In this document: positions 1 through 10,034 of the stretch, one piece after another
Numbering within the stretch: the stretch's first letter is position 1
Layout of the letters: the number at the start of each line of letters is the position of its first letter
Source of the DNA: Ischnura elegans
Taxonomy: Eukaryota; Arthropoda; Insecta; Odonata; Coenagrionidae
Assembly: GCF_921293095.1 (NCBI RefSeq)
Contig: NC_060258.1
Location: 6,586,607-6,650,606, forward strand
Reading direction: 5' to 3'
DNA: 64,000 bases
Translations under genes and position numbers: made by a program
The notes under the pieces: generated by a model
Told to the model about the DNA's origin: nothing
Databases searched by the model: none
What the model saw: only the letters and a program-made list of their open reading frames with translations

Positions 1-745
1 AATAAAATATAGATAAGGATTACGGTTCGGTCTTTTTTATGCTCTTTCTACGGCGTAGTATAAGAAGTCTTCCATCATTAACGGTTGCCATAAAATCATT
101 GATGATCGTCTAAAGAAGGAAATACTTACGACCCTACGCACTCGATATTTTTCGGTGGATTTGAAAATCGACCGAATCGTACGGCAATTTTCCCTTTCTT
201 AAAACAGCTTTCATGCTAATTTTTTCGATGCTTGAACAAACTGCCATAGTAATTTTTCCTATGAACGTTGGTCCGTCGTTGATCCCGCGCAAAGTAATCT
301 TTGCGAATAATTAATGGCCCTTTCCTCAAGGACTAAGAACTCAGACTCATGTGCAATTGACAGAAATTTTAATTAAAACTATAAATACTCTTACTTAATA
401 TTCGAGCTACTTATATGTATGTTCCGTTCGACGTGTATACCACAGATTTTTGCACGTTGGCGTAGTAAATTTTTTTAAATATTCCTCTCTAATATTCGAA
501 GGTGACTAGGCAGGGTCAAATATTATGCGATTACGCAGAAGGTCATTGAGTTTATAATTTTCTAGTATAACTAAATGAAATCATAAATTCGCATTTGCTA
601 ATTTTCTAAATTGATTTTGTTGAGACAACTCTTCCTGTGTACGTTTTAATTCTCAGTACAATACTGTAAAATGTAATTAAATATATAACATAAGAATTAA
701 GTATTTGCGCAGTTGTAGTGAGCTCTTAGCAATCATGTTTCACTC
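1..745. other. AT-rich sequence, nothing recognised
   Basis: No reading frame, repeat end or RNA gene could be supported here. The stretch ends at the target duplication of the first MITE. Confidence 0.5.
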
Positions 746-753
746 CATCCAAT

Positions 754-974
754 CAGGGTCGCAGCTAGGAATTAAGTCTAGGGGGGGTTTAGGTGCAAAT
801 AATACTAAGAGGTGTGTGGTTGTATGGAATACCCACCAGGATAAGCGATAATCTTTACAATATTCTTAAAATATCCTTACATATTATAATATAATATGAA
901 TTAAACCTGAAAATTTCTCTAAGCTCAGGGGGTGGTTTTATACCCCAAACCCCTCCCCCCTCGCTGCGCAACTG
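754..974. mobile_element. hAT-type MITE, CAG-GCGYAGCTAGG family, copy 1
   Basis: A 221-bp element flanked by a perfect 8-bp direct repeat CATCCAAT (746-753 and 975-982). The left end begins CAGGGTCGCAGCTAGG and the inverted right end begins CAGTTGCGCAGCGAGG. The interior carries G-rich and C-rich runs near the ends and has no coding capacity. The 8-bp duplication and CAG start are typical of hAT superfamily elements; this is a non-autonomous copy. Related copies are at 5189-5473 and 40770-41048. Confidence 0.85.
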
Positions 975-982
975 CATCCAAT

Positions 983-2100
983 GACAAGAAAGACATTTAT
1001 GTTTGAAATTTATTGAATGTAAATGCTTAAATGTTCCATCTTTAAAAAATGTTAATGCGTGCCAGGAATGTATAAAGCTCGCGTAAATGAATCATAAATA
1101 CACATAAATCTCGGACATAACAATATTAGAATAAAAGGCATTAAAAAGACGAAAGTTGATCGATAGACTTAGAAGGAGAATAAGAAATGTGTTCCATGAG
1201 TCGTGTAAGTTATCACTGGGGTTGAGTTTTTCGATAACAAGTACGACGATTATCTCAGACGATATAGGAATAATCTCAAAGAAATAATGTCATCTCAAAC
1301 ATGTGCCAAGTGTAATTTCTTTCCCATATTGTTCTCTATAGTGAACCCATTGCACTTTCAGCCCGAAGGAAAAGAATTTTAACTTCGCCGTGATTAAGGC
1401 TGTTACATTTTAACAAAACTAATCTAAATAAGTCGTTATGCACAAAACTGTTCACATTGTTTATGATTTTTTTGCCGTCGTGTATAGATGACGCTCGGAT
1501 CTAGCGGAGGGAAAAGGTTTCGGCGCTAGGAGTACTCTTGCGTAAATATCCTGCGGAAACTTATTGAAGTCTTATTTTCAAACCATTTGACATTTTTTAC
1601 GTCTATGATTGATTTATAAGGCTACAGGTTAAGAATTAAGTATGCTTTTAGTTTTTCGTCGGTAATTTTTAATTTATTATAATAAGCTATTATTCCTTTT
1701 TATTATAATATTTTGTGTATACGATTATTCATTTTACCGTTCTCTGATGAGAAAGAGCAGCTTTAACTACTCGTTACTTCCTACTTATGAATATGCAGTT
1801 TGTATTAGTTGTGTTTATAGAGAAATGATTTATTTTCGTTCCACTGCACAATGGGCTGAAAACAAAAACAGCTGGACAAAATTCCAAAATGACGTTTTTT
1901 GAGAGGTAGACCTTAAAGTTATCGTAAATACTATGATTACCAACTATATATGCATAAGCCATTTACATCAATTCGACCCGTTACTGAGAAACAGTGGTCC
2001 AAACATGACCCAAATTTTTAAAAGACGATCGAAAAATCGCTCTCATTTCCTTCGTCGCTGACTTTTTTTCCAAGATTTTTACTTAATATTCTTCAGAAAT
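983..2100. other. AT-rich sequence, nothing recognised
   Basis: Only short chance frames are present. No terminal repeats, splice-flanked open blocks or structural RNAs were seen. Confidence 0.5.
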
Positions 2101-2109
2101 TTCTATTTT

Positions 2110-2345
2110 ACACCGTGATGTGAATTTCACGTGTTACACGTTTCGTAAACGAAAGATAATGTCTTTTTCACATGGACGTGGCCGGTCTGCGCTCCGCAGT
2201 GGGCGCGCGAATGCGATTCCATTGTCGTCAGTGGAAGCTCACGCAGAGAGTGCGTAACCACACGGAGGAGACATCCGCTTTGCCCCTCCGCCGCCCCTTT
2301 GCCCCGCCTATCATCCGCGCGAGTTAAGGCCACGGAGACAGGTTT
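2110..2345. other. Locally GC-rich, CpG-rich patch
   Basis: About 200 bp rich in CG dinucleotides stand out from the AT-rich surroundings. It could be a CpG-containing fragment of an unrecognised repeat or a regulatory patch. A 68-residue minus-strand frame exists here, but it has low-complexity basic composition and I do not call it a gene. Confidence 0.3.
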
Positions 2346-3447
2346 TTGTGCTTACATATGAACGCAGCATACATGCTCCAAGAAAGCTTTTTTTTAACGC
2401 GGTTTGCGGCATTTGAAAGCTTTTTTAAAGGAACAGCTTTCCAATTGTTTTCAAGGAAGAGAAAAGGAGAAATGACGTAGATTTGAAAATTTCTAACGGA
2501 CGTTTTCATAAAATATTTTTTAAGGACCATCAATGAAAAATGTTTTCAGGGGGCGATTGTTAACACCTTTGGGATAGTGTATCGGAATTTTTTCTAAGGT
2601 GGTGGATCATCGCGGAAAAATAAGAATATAGGATGCTATTTTGTCCTGTTTACTCTATGTTCTGGCCCTCCATAACATTTTACAGACCATTTTATAAACA
2701 TTTACTTCTCTCGCAAACGGAAGCCTTCATACCGATTGTAATACGCACCAAAAGGGAGTGATTTTTGTGAAAACTGGTCCCAAAAATTGCTCCAAAACTG
2801 CCGGATTTCGTGAAAATGTAGATTATGAAAATGAGCTCAATTTGAGTTCTCCTCGCGAAGTGGGGATGCGCCTTTCCACCATGTATAGTGAAAGTGGACA
2901 TGCGAATAAAATGTTAAATTAAGAACGTATTTACTTTATTTTAAAAACAGAAAAAATATTATAAGGAATTTGCTAGTGCAAATGTGTGTGTGTGTGTTGA
3001 TTAAGCTACTTAGAATGTTATAAACTGAATAAACTTCGACGTTATCGCATAATATTAAACCCTGCCGAGTCGCATCTGAAATTTTTGAATGAATATTTAA
3101 GAAAAAGTACGTTCCACCTATGAACTAAAATGTGTAGTAAATTTCTCGAACGGAATGGAACTAGCTGATGGAATGTCAACGAAGAATATTAATAGTTTTT
3201 TAACTCAAAATGATGTCTACGGCACATGTCTCTGTTCCTGAATTAGCAGAAAAATACGCTTCTTTGAGAATGTCGTCATATATCGCAAAATCAATGATCA
3301 AAATATGACTTTGAAAAAACTATCTTTGGATAAAAAAAACGTTAATCTGTGCAGCCAAGAGTGGGGACTCCAAATTAGTCTTACCAAATGCACGGCGGTA
3401 CATTTCCTGCGGAAGTCGTGCAACTATCCGTATGCTTATGCTGTGGA
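2346..3447. other. AT-rich sequence, nothing recognised
   Basis: No supported gene or repeat boundary. A TG-dinucleotide run of about 14 bases lies near 2983. Confidence 0.45.
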
Positions 3448-3636
3448 CAGTAGAGTAGATTCCGTTCAATGGGTACACCGGTTACTTGGGGCAGCCGCTT
3501 GATTGGGGCAGATCTTGAAGAACAGAACCCAATAGATAGGAATATCCCAGAGTATTCTCCGCTTAATCGGGACAGCATGCCGCTTTATTGGGCCATGAGT
3601 CGGCGACATAGACTCTATTTGCTTAGCGGCTGGTGT
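3448..3636 (+). repeat. Fragment of pogo-type repeat (copy of 53573-54162, inverted)
   Basis: Starts with CAGTAGAGTAGATTCC and matches, in opposite orientation, the right part of the element at 53573-54162. The match covers the segment with repeated 'cttgattggggcag' and 'gccgctttattg' phrases and runs about 185 bp with scattered mismatches. A CAGTAGA start is characteristic of pogo/Tigger-type ends. The copy looks truncated, since no matching far terminus was found. The overlapping short frames on both strands are shadows of this repeat. Confidence 0.7.
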
Positions 3637-3711
3637 CCTAACACCCTCTGCCAAATACCTTTTTAAGCGACTTCTGTAGATCTAGATGAAAATGTGTGCT
3701 GTGCAGACAGT

Positions 3712-3970
3712 CATAGGCGCCGACTCCATGGGGCTTGAGGGTGCCTGATCCCCCTCAAAAATCCGTTATGGGTGTGAGGAAAAAATGTGTTAGGCTTGTC
3801 GATTTTCCCCGGAGTGCCCAGATATCGAGATTCGATTTATCAGGGTTCTAATGTTGGTCATATGACTTCTAAAATGCTTAAAAAACTTAATACTCACTAC
3901 TTATAAAATTTCCCGGGGCAAGATCCCCGGTTTGGGCCCCCCCAATAATTTTTGTAAGTCGGCGTCCCTG
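3712..3970. mobile_element. hAT-type MITE (CATAGGCGCCGACT ends)
   Basis: A 259-bp element with ends CATAGGCGCCGACT (left) and CAGGGACGCCGACT (right, inverted). It is flanked by an 8-bp duplication with one mismatch, cagacagt (3704-3711) and ccgacagt (3971-3978). The interior has G-runs and C-runs close to the ends and no coding frame. The length of the duplication points to the hAT superfamily; the autonomous partner is not in this window. Confidence 0.8.
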
Positions 3971-4619
3971 CCGACAGTGGATATCATTTAGACGTGAATT
4001 ATTACAGGAATATTGATTTTAAATCGTGAGTTTACTCCATGAAATATTTATTATCTATATATATAAAAGAAAGTCAAAAATCGTGTTAGTTAGAACACTT
4101 ATAACTCGAGAACGGCTGCACCGATTTCAATGAGATTTGGTTCTTTGGATTCGTCTCAGGCGGGGTTAACACATAGGCTATTAAAAAAAGGATAATTTCA
4201 CAAAAAAAATTCATCTCTTTCCTATGGGCATGCTTTTAGGAGTTATAGTAACACAACAATTGATAAGTCGGTCAAAACTACAAGTTAAATAATTTGTTTT
4301 GTTTTTACCACTTTAATAACTGAATTTAGTAACAATATAACATTTTAATTACTACATATATTCAAAATATTAATTAAATTGAAATTACATTTTTAAAATT
4401 TAACTCGAGCTGATTGTAAGCCCAGCCGTGGCCCAGCTCGAGTTGGAACTTCACTACCATGTTTGTAAACAAATCTCCAAGCAATTGTTGACAAACGGTA
4501 ATGTCCGTGTTCCTGTCGAGGAATCGAGTAGTTTTAACTCATTTCCTTGGAATGATTGCAAATTAGTTTCAGTGAGCTCATCAACAAAGAGTTCCAGAAT
4601 ATGATTGATCACCAAAAGA

Positions 4620-5188
4620 ATCAAAGATGGTTGATTTAGCGAGCAAGAACGAAGATGTGGATGTCTAAAACGAGGTAAATTCAAATAGTTCGTACTCTGC
4701 ATGGATTCGAATCTTTTAAATATGTAACAAACGAAGACGAAATCACCAACTATCTATCTGAATATTTTAAGTCGTTGGACGTACCTGGCTTACCAAGGCA
4801 CGATTTACAGAAAAATGTAGTTTCTGTGCTCATGATCTTTCGAAGCCTAAACCAACCATAACTATCCAACGGAACGTGTTTGATCATTAAAAAAATTGGT
4901 GATGAATGTGATTCACGCAACTTTACTCAAAGGAAAATTCAAAGGTGAGGAAGTCCTCATTCCGTAGATTCCATGATCTCAACTCATATGCCCTTTTGAG
5001 CTTAAACGTATTCAATTTACAATTCGTGTTGCATTCGTGATAACGATTAAAAAATCGCATGGTCATTCTTTCAGTTTTTGTGTTGTTTGTTCTCATGTGC
5101 TAATGAAAACCCATCATTTTCTCATGGTCAATTTAGCGTGCTATGTTCACGAGTCGATAAACCATCCTCTGTATTTCTTCCTTCGCTT
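4620..5188 (+). pseudogene. Helitron Pif1-like helicase, C-terminal remnant
   Basis: Reading across several frames of the plus strand gives the ordered C-terminal blocks of Helitron Pif1-family helicases. They are a KNEDVDV block (4640s), an EDEITNYLSEYFKSLDVPGL block (4735-4795), a RSLNQP block followed by SNGTCLIIKK, a STHMPF block (4980s), and a SHGQFSVLCSRVDKPSS-like block at 5120-5175. Stops and frameshifts break the frame repeatedly, and the MITE at 5189 interrupts the last block. In the intact family this is an ATP-dependent 5'-3' helicase that unwinds DNA during rolling-circle transposition. Here it cannot be functional. Assignment rests on motif order recognised by eye. Confidence 0.8.
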
Positions 5189-5473
5189 CAGGTGCGTAGC
5201 TAGGATAGGGGGTTTTGGGCGCAGCTAATACCACGGGTCTGTAGGGTATAGAAAACTCGCTAAGGTAAGCGAGAAGTGTGGGGGCACTTCCCCCAGACAT
5301 TTTTTAAGATAAATGGTTCAAAAAAGTGGGTTTTGTGGCTGTGTGAATAGTTAAATATTTTTTGTTTGTTAGTCATCCGTCCCCCTAATATTAATAACAA
5401 AATCTTTCATAAAAAATTCTCTAAGCTCTTGGGGTAGGTTTATCCCCCAAAACCTCCCCTCGCTGCGTCACTG
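5189..5473. mobile_element. hAT-type MITE, CAG-GCGYAGCTAGG family, copy 2
   Basis: A 285-bp element inserted inside the Helitron helicase remnant. The left end begins CAGGTGCGTAGCTAGG; the inverted right end begins CAGTGACGCAGCGAGG. The flanking 8-bp duplication has one mismatch, cttcgctt (5181-5188) and ctttgctt (5474-5481). The interior resembles copy 1 (754-974), including the 'ctctaagctc' and 'aacctcccctcgctgcg' phrases. It is younger than the Helitron because it sits inside it. Confidence 0.85.
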
Positions 5474-6218
5474 CTTTGCTTCGCTATATTTATTTAGCTT
5501 CATCCGCTTCATCTTGAGTCTGATAACATAACAAAAACTGTTGTTTCTCAGAAGGTGCTTGACGCAAGACATTAAACCCGAATGTGTAGGGCTCACCGTG
5601 GTGCGTTTACGCAGTGCATTTTTTCCAAACAGAGATACTAAAACTGGCGCGCCTTAAGTCATTTAATGCGAATGCTGCTTCAAAGGGGCTTTTCTTGCAC
5701 GATTTTGAGCATCAGTCAAGCGTCGGTCTGGGGTCGTGTCAACCTGCCCCCTGAATGGGCCAAGTGTATGCAACAGACTTGGACCTAAAAACATTTTTTT
5801 ACAGCTAATAACGCAAATAGCCAACAACTGAATGCGTACAATTTTTATTTCATGAACTGCTTTATTAAGCCACAATGCCCAAAATTTCTTAAGATAAAAC
5901 GTAAGAAAATTTGTTGAAAAAAATCCGCGTAAACATGTCCCGATTCACCCTATGTAGATTCAATAAAGAAAATGTCTTTCTGACAAGCAATTTTGGTACT
6001 CATTTACGTAGTTTTATTGAATTTGTATCCTTATTTTATTATAATAAATTAAACATGATTAAAAACGATATAGCCGCTCTTGATTTATAAATGGTGTAAG
6101 TAAACTGTAAGTTCATTGATTGTTAGGCGGTACGAAGTTCGCCGGGTCAGCTAGTTTTTATATATTTATAAAAAGTGTTTATTTCTGACGCATGCGTTCA
6201 CTGAACTCCAAATCTTAA

Positions 6219-6999
6219 CCCTTTCGCGCCGGACCTTTGTTGAGGAAAATTCTTCCTCATTAGGAGTCTCTAGAAAGTTTTCTTTACTCCCCTGTATGAA
6301 GCTTTTTCGCGTCGACTGAAGGCAGTGATTTCCCTCCTAACCATTTTTGGACCCAACTCAGTGGGGTGCCGATCCCTTTCCTCGGCCTCCATCCCGGACA
6401 CTAGAGGATTAAAAGCCCCCTCCTAGGACGAGTCCGCAGTCAACTGGCTAAAATATTAGTGCAAAATATATGCAAATATTTGGTGTTCACATCGATTTTT
6501 ACATTCAAAATGAATTTTGTGATTCTTTTCTGAGCGTGTAGAAATTTTAAACGAAGCTCTAACGTTGATATAGATGGATTTAGAATATTTACTATTTGGT
6601 CTATAACTCCATTGATATTAACGTTAGAATTTTGTTTGAAATTTCCATGTGGTCAGAAAAAAAAGAGGAATTCATTTATAGCAATAGATATGAAAAGTAA
6701 ACAACAAATATACTTTTGGAAAACACCCTGCAAATAACAGTAGTTGACCGCATGGAGAGGATAAGAAAGGGTCGACCTGAACGGCCGAAGATGGGACTGG
6801 GCTCGCACTAAGGCGGATCACGAGGGGCGACCGCATCCGTGGGTCTATTGTGTCTGCCACGGTCACTTTTTTCGACCTGTATCGTGCAGACGTGGCATTC
6901 GTTGCGTAGATTAGGAAAATTAACGCCACACAGGTGTGGCATTCGTTGTTTATGGAAAAAAATCCTCGCCGCACAGGTGTGGCATTCGGCGCGAAAGGG
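6219..6999. mobile_element. piggyBac-type non-autonomous element (CCCTTTCGCGCCG ends)
   Basis: Perfect 13-bp terminal inverted repeats CCCTTTCGCGCCG are flanked by TTAA on both sides (6215-6218 and 7000-7003). This is the signature of the piggyBac superfamily, which targets TTAA. Near the right end there are repeated palindromes: GCCACACAGGTGTGGC at 6925-6940, and GCCGCACAGGTGTGGC at 6968-6983, the latter exactly 16 nt from the terminus. A further imperfect repeat, 'gacgtggcattcg', lies near 6890. On the left, a 19-bp palindrome (TGAGGAA-N5-TTCCTCA) lies at 6241-6259. No transposase is encoded; the 100-residue minus-strand frame over this region arises from the repeats. Confidence 0.85.
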
Positions 7000-7003
7000 T
7001 TAA

Positions 7004-8560
7004 TCGTCTCGACCTCTTGGCAACGCGATAAATGTTAATATCATTCGAATTTGAGCCACGGCGTTCCTAACGTAAAAAACCTATAAAGCATAAGAAGCCA
7101 TATTTATAAACTGTACTATAGGATGCTACTCACTAAAAAAACTTCTTTTAACCTCAAAAGTGTTATATTTCTCCCTTATTTTCAGTGGCTTCTGCATAGG
7201 GGGTCTTTGCTGCACCGGCTGGCAGCTAAAATCGTTAACTCCTGCATCTAAGGGATAAGCCTTTATAATCATATGACTCAAATTACCAATGATGTTATGC
7301 ATAGGATGGATTTCGGTATGATTGCACTTGCGGTTGGACACAGGCGAAGGTGGTCACGTACTAAAGATTCAACCAGGAGGAGGCGACAGAATCGACATAT
7401 CCAAGAAAGATTATGAAGGGATGAGAGGGAGGAGGAGGATGCAAAGAAGATAAGTGATTAACACACGATGGAGATAAGCAGAACATCGACACAGCCACGA
7501 ATGATGGAATCTTCTCAAATGGGAGTCTCCAACGTCGTTATCATATTCAAAGGTGACGTTTTCGAGTCGGCAGTCTGACTGTATTGCATTTGGAGAAGTC
7601 GAATGAGAGAGTATAGTGAATTTGCATTTCTTAGAGGAAAGAGGGAAGGGAGTGTGGAAGGAAACCCGACTTCGTCATTCATACGAAAGGCACGGATGGT
7701 ATCAAGGCTTAAAGTTCCATTCGAGGGACGGGATATTATAATTTAATTGCTCCCTGGAAAGTAACCAACTAGAGAAGTAGGAATTTCCCGTTATACTTCC
7801 GCCAGCGTTTGCTTTTGATACAGAATCTGCTGGCACGACTTCTTCATGTTTTCTACCGAAGTAACTTTTCAATTATTTCCGTATTTTCACCACCTATTTT
7901 TTCATCATATTATTTATAAACATAGATTTTCATATACAACTTAACGAGTTTCATATTTGTCAGGCGTGGATAGGATGACAAACCAATGGTAGATTTTAGT
8001 TTTCAATGTAGACGTATTAGTTTTTCAATCCTTCAGTTATTGGTGCGATACTAATTGGTACGTGGTACCTAGTACACTTCAACTGATGGAATATTTATGT
8101 CTTCTTTTATTAATAAAAATATACATCACTACGATGTAGGCTGCCTATAGGGTAATGACGGCCTGAAAAAAATATTTGGAAGTAGAAAGTGCGGACAAAT
8201 TAAGCTTCATTTACATTAAAAAGACATGGAACCCTTAATTTTCAGCTTGATAGCATGAAAATTTATAATGCCGAATCATGCTTTAAAATTTGGACGGTAA
8301 ATTTACGACGATAGGGTATTTCCTATTATTTTTTTATTGCCTAAATCGAAAGATTTTTACTCCTGTAGTCCATATTTCACGCTTTTAGATTTTTAAATGA
8401 CGATATCTATTTTTTGCGATTAAATGAAAAGTGAAAAATTTCAAGCGCGCGAAAACGCGACGGCTAAGTATGAATGCCGGGAAAACTCCGATTGACGTCG
8501 TTCTGATGCACGTTGCTGCAAGTGAAGTGACCTTGGGGCGAGGCTTTGAGCGCTGATATG
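7004..8560. other. Unassigned sequence
   Basis: A purine-rich, GA-repetitive segment lies at about 7370-7460. No gene or repeat ends could be supported. Confidence 0.4.
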
Positions 8561-8574
8561 ACGCAGGCTGCTAG

Positions 8575-8600
8575 CAGGTAGCCGAGTGCCCTGCTACCTG
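8575..8600 (+). other. Perfect 8-bp stem hairpin
   Basis: CAGGTAGC (8575-8582) and GCTACCTG (8593-8600) are exact complements around a 10-nt loop. Further GGTAGC/GCTAGC words lie on either side. There is no sign of a tRNA fold or of a longer structured RNA. It may be a fragment of a palindromic repeat. Confidence 0.4.
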
Positions 8601-9523
8601 GTAGCACCTGGCTTAAATAAGGATTATTAATACCTTACTAAACGAAGAAAGCTTTCCGACCTTAGCCAGCTTTAATAAGTGATTATTAAGAATGTTTCCC
8701 TGAGCTCTGTGCCTCATGCATGAATTGGTAATCTCAGACGATGTAAAACTCCTGTCTACTCGCATAGACACTAGGTCCTGTGACGTCAAGTGGAGTGGAA
8801 TCGCATGGGCGCCAATCTGACCTTTTTCAAATGAGGATAAAAATTGACCATTGCTATTCGTCTAAACCGGTATTTCTAAAACCAAATAATTTGTGTATTA
8901 TGAATACACAAATGGAAGGTAACGAATCGCAATCAATGCCTTTCGTTTTCTTTAATGACGGAAACTACCCTATTATCCCTACTACCATATTTCCTTTGGA
9001 TATAGGTTACATTAACTAGTCGTGGTGATGAGTTATAAAGTTAGAGTGAGATTCTAAAATTTCAATTTGCTAAAAATGGTTTGCAGTGACACTCTCTTAA
9101 GCTAACCCATAATATTTGCGCAGTTAAAATAAATTTCAAATTCCGATACTGCAAATTAAAATATTAAACCATTGAGGTTATATATCTTGGTTGTTTGCTT
9201 TCTAACGAAGAAATGCCGATTGAAACTAAAAGCTAAGATGCAATTGGATACTTTATTTAATTATTATTTGGACTAATCTAATCCCTGTCGCAGACTAATG
9301 AATAATCACCCCAAGCCAAACACCCTAGCGGTTGCTTTCTGTAACCTATGTATGCATAGAAAAAATAGGTCATAAATCAATCGGAGGGAACACTTAGCTT
9401 GTTGAAAATTAGAATGGAAACTTGTTGAACTAATGGAAAAATTATTCGTGGTTTTTGTAGACTATGGAATACAGGGAAAATTCTCAAATGCATTAGGGTC
9501 GTGATAATTCGTTCTATCATCTG
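8601..9523. other. Unassigned AT-rich sequence
   Basis: A 79-residue open frame at 8780-9019 has no recognisable motif or splice context. Nothing else was supported. Confidence 0.4.
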
Positions 9524-9531
9524 CTGTACAT

Positions 9532-10026
9532 TAGGCCGGCCCTTATTTTTCAGAATTGCGAAAAGTTATGTTTTCCAAGTCTCAAAATGAGGTTTACATT
9601 CACGTGTTAAAATTTGGTTACTTTAAAATGACGGCAACTCGTCCCCAAGGGCCCTAAGTACTGAGGACCCTTAATTGAGTTTTTTGGAGCAAAAAAGTGC
9701 TATTTCTCTGTAAAACGTGAAAGTAAAGACCTTTGGCGCCGATTTTCTGTTTGGTTTGACCTATCTCTAAGCGTTTAGGAGATATCGTCCGTCGTAGTGC
9801 AATCCACCCCCCACGGCGCCACCCCGCACCGCAGCACCGCTGAAGTACGGCCCGCACCACTTACTAAACTCAATTAAGGGTCCTCAGTACTTAGGGCCCT
9901 TGGGGCACAGGTTGCCGTTATTTTAAAGTAACCAAATTTTAACATGTGAATATATACCTCATTTCGATCATTTTGAGATTAGGAAAACATAACTTTTCGC
10001 AATTCTGAAAAATAAGGGCCGGCTTA
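9532..10026. mobile_element. hAT-type foldback MITE with ~150-bp inverted repeats
   Basis: A 495-bp element with a perfect 8-bp target duplication CTGTACAT (9524-9531 and 10027-10034). The ends are TAGGCCGGCCCTTATTT (left) and TAAGCCGGCCCTTATTT (right, inverted). The inverted arms run about 150 bp (roughly 9532-9682 and 9868-10026) with few mismatches, so the element can fold back almost entirely. A central 185-bp spacer is GC-rich and unrelated. Non-coding; short frames on the minus strand are incidental. The near-identity of the arms and intact duplication suggest a fairly recent insertion. Confidence 0.9.
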
Positions 10027-10034
10027 CTGTACAT

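Larger units (their letters stand above)
4054..6154 (+). mobile_element. Helitron, degenerate, with decayed helicase
   Basis: The left end begins TCTATATATATAAAAGAAAG, followed by a segment typical of arthropod Helitrons ('aactcgagaacggctgcacc' region near 4112). The right end carries the characteristic GCCGGGTCAGCTAG 3' terminus at 6141-6154, preceded by a short hairpin (GGCG...CGCC, 6127-6144). The flanking bases are A on the left and T on the right, as expected for Helitron insertion between A and T. Inside are fragments of a Pif1-type helicase on the plus strand (about 4620-5195) and a nested MITE (5189-5473). No Rep (HUH) domain is visible, so this copy is a decayed derivative. Confidence 0.85.

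Noticed and set aside
2127-2333. 68-codon frame in a CpG-rich patch, possible promoter or gene start
   Set aside because: Basic low-complexity composition and no splice or motif support; kept only as a GC-rich patch.
8567-8620. tRNA or structured RNA candidate
   Set aside because: Only one hairpin is present; no T-loop, D-loop or acceptor pairing of a tRNA.
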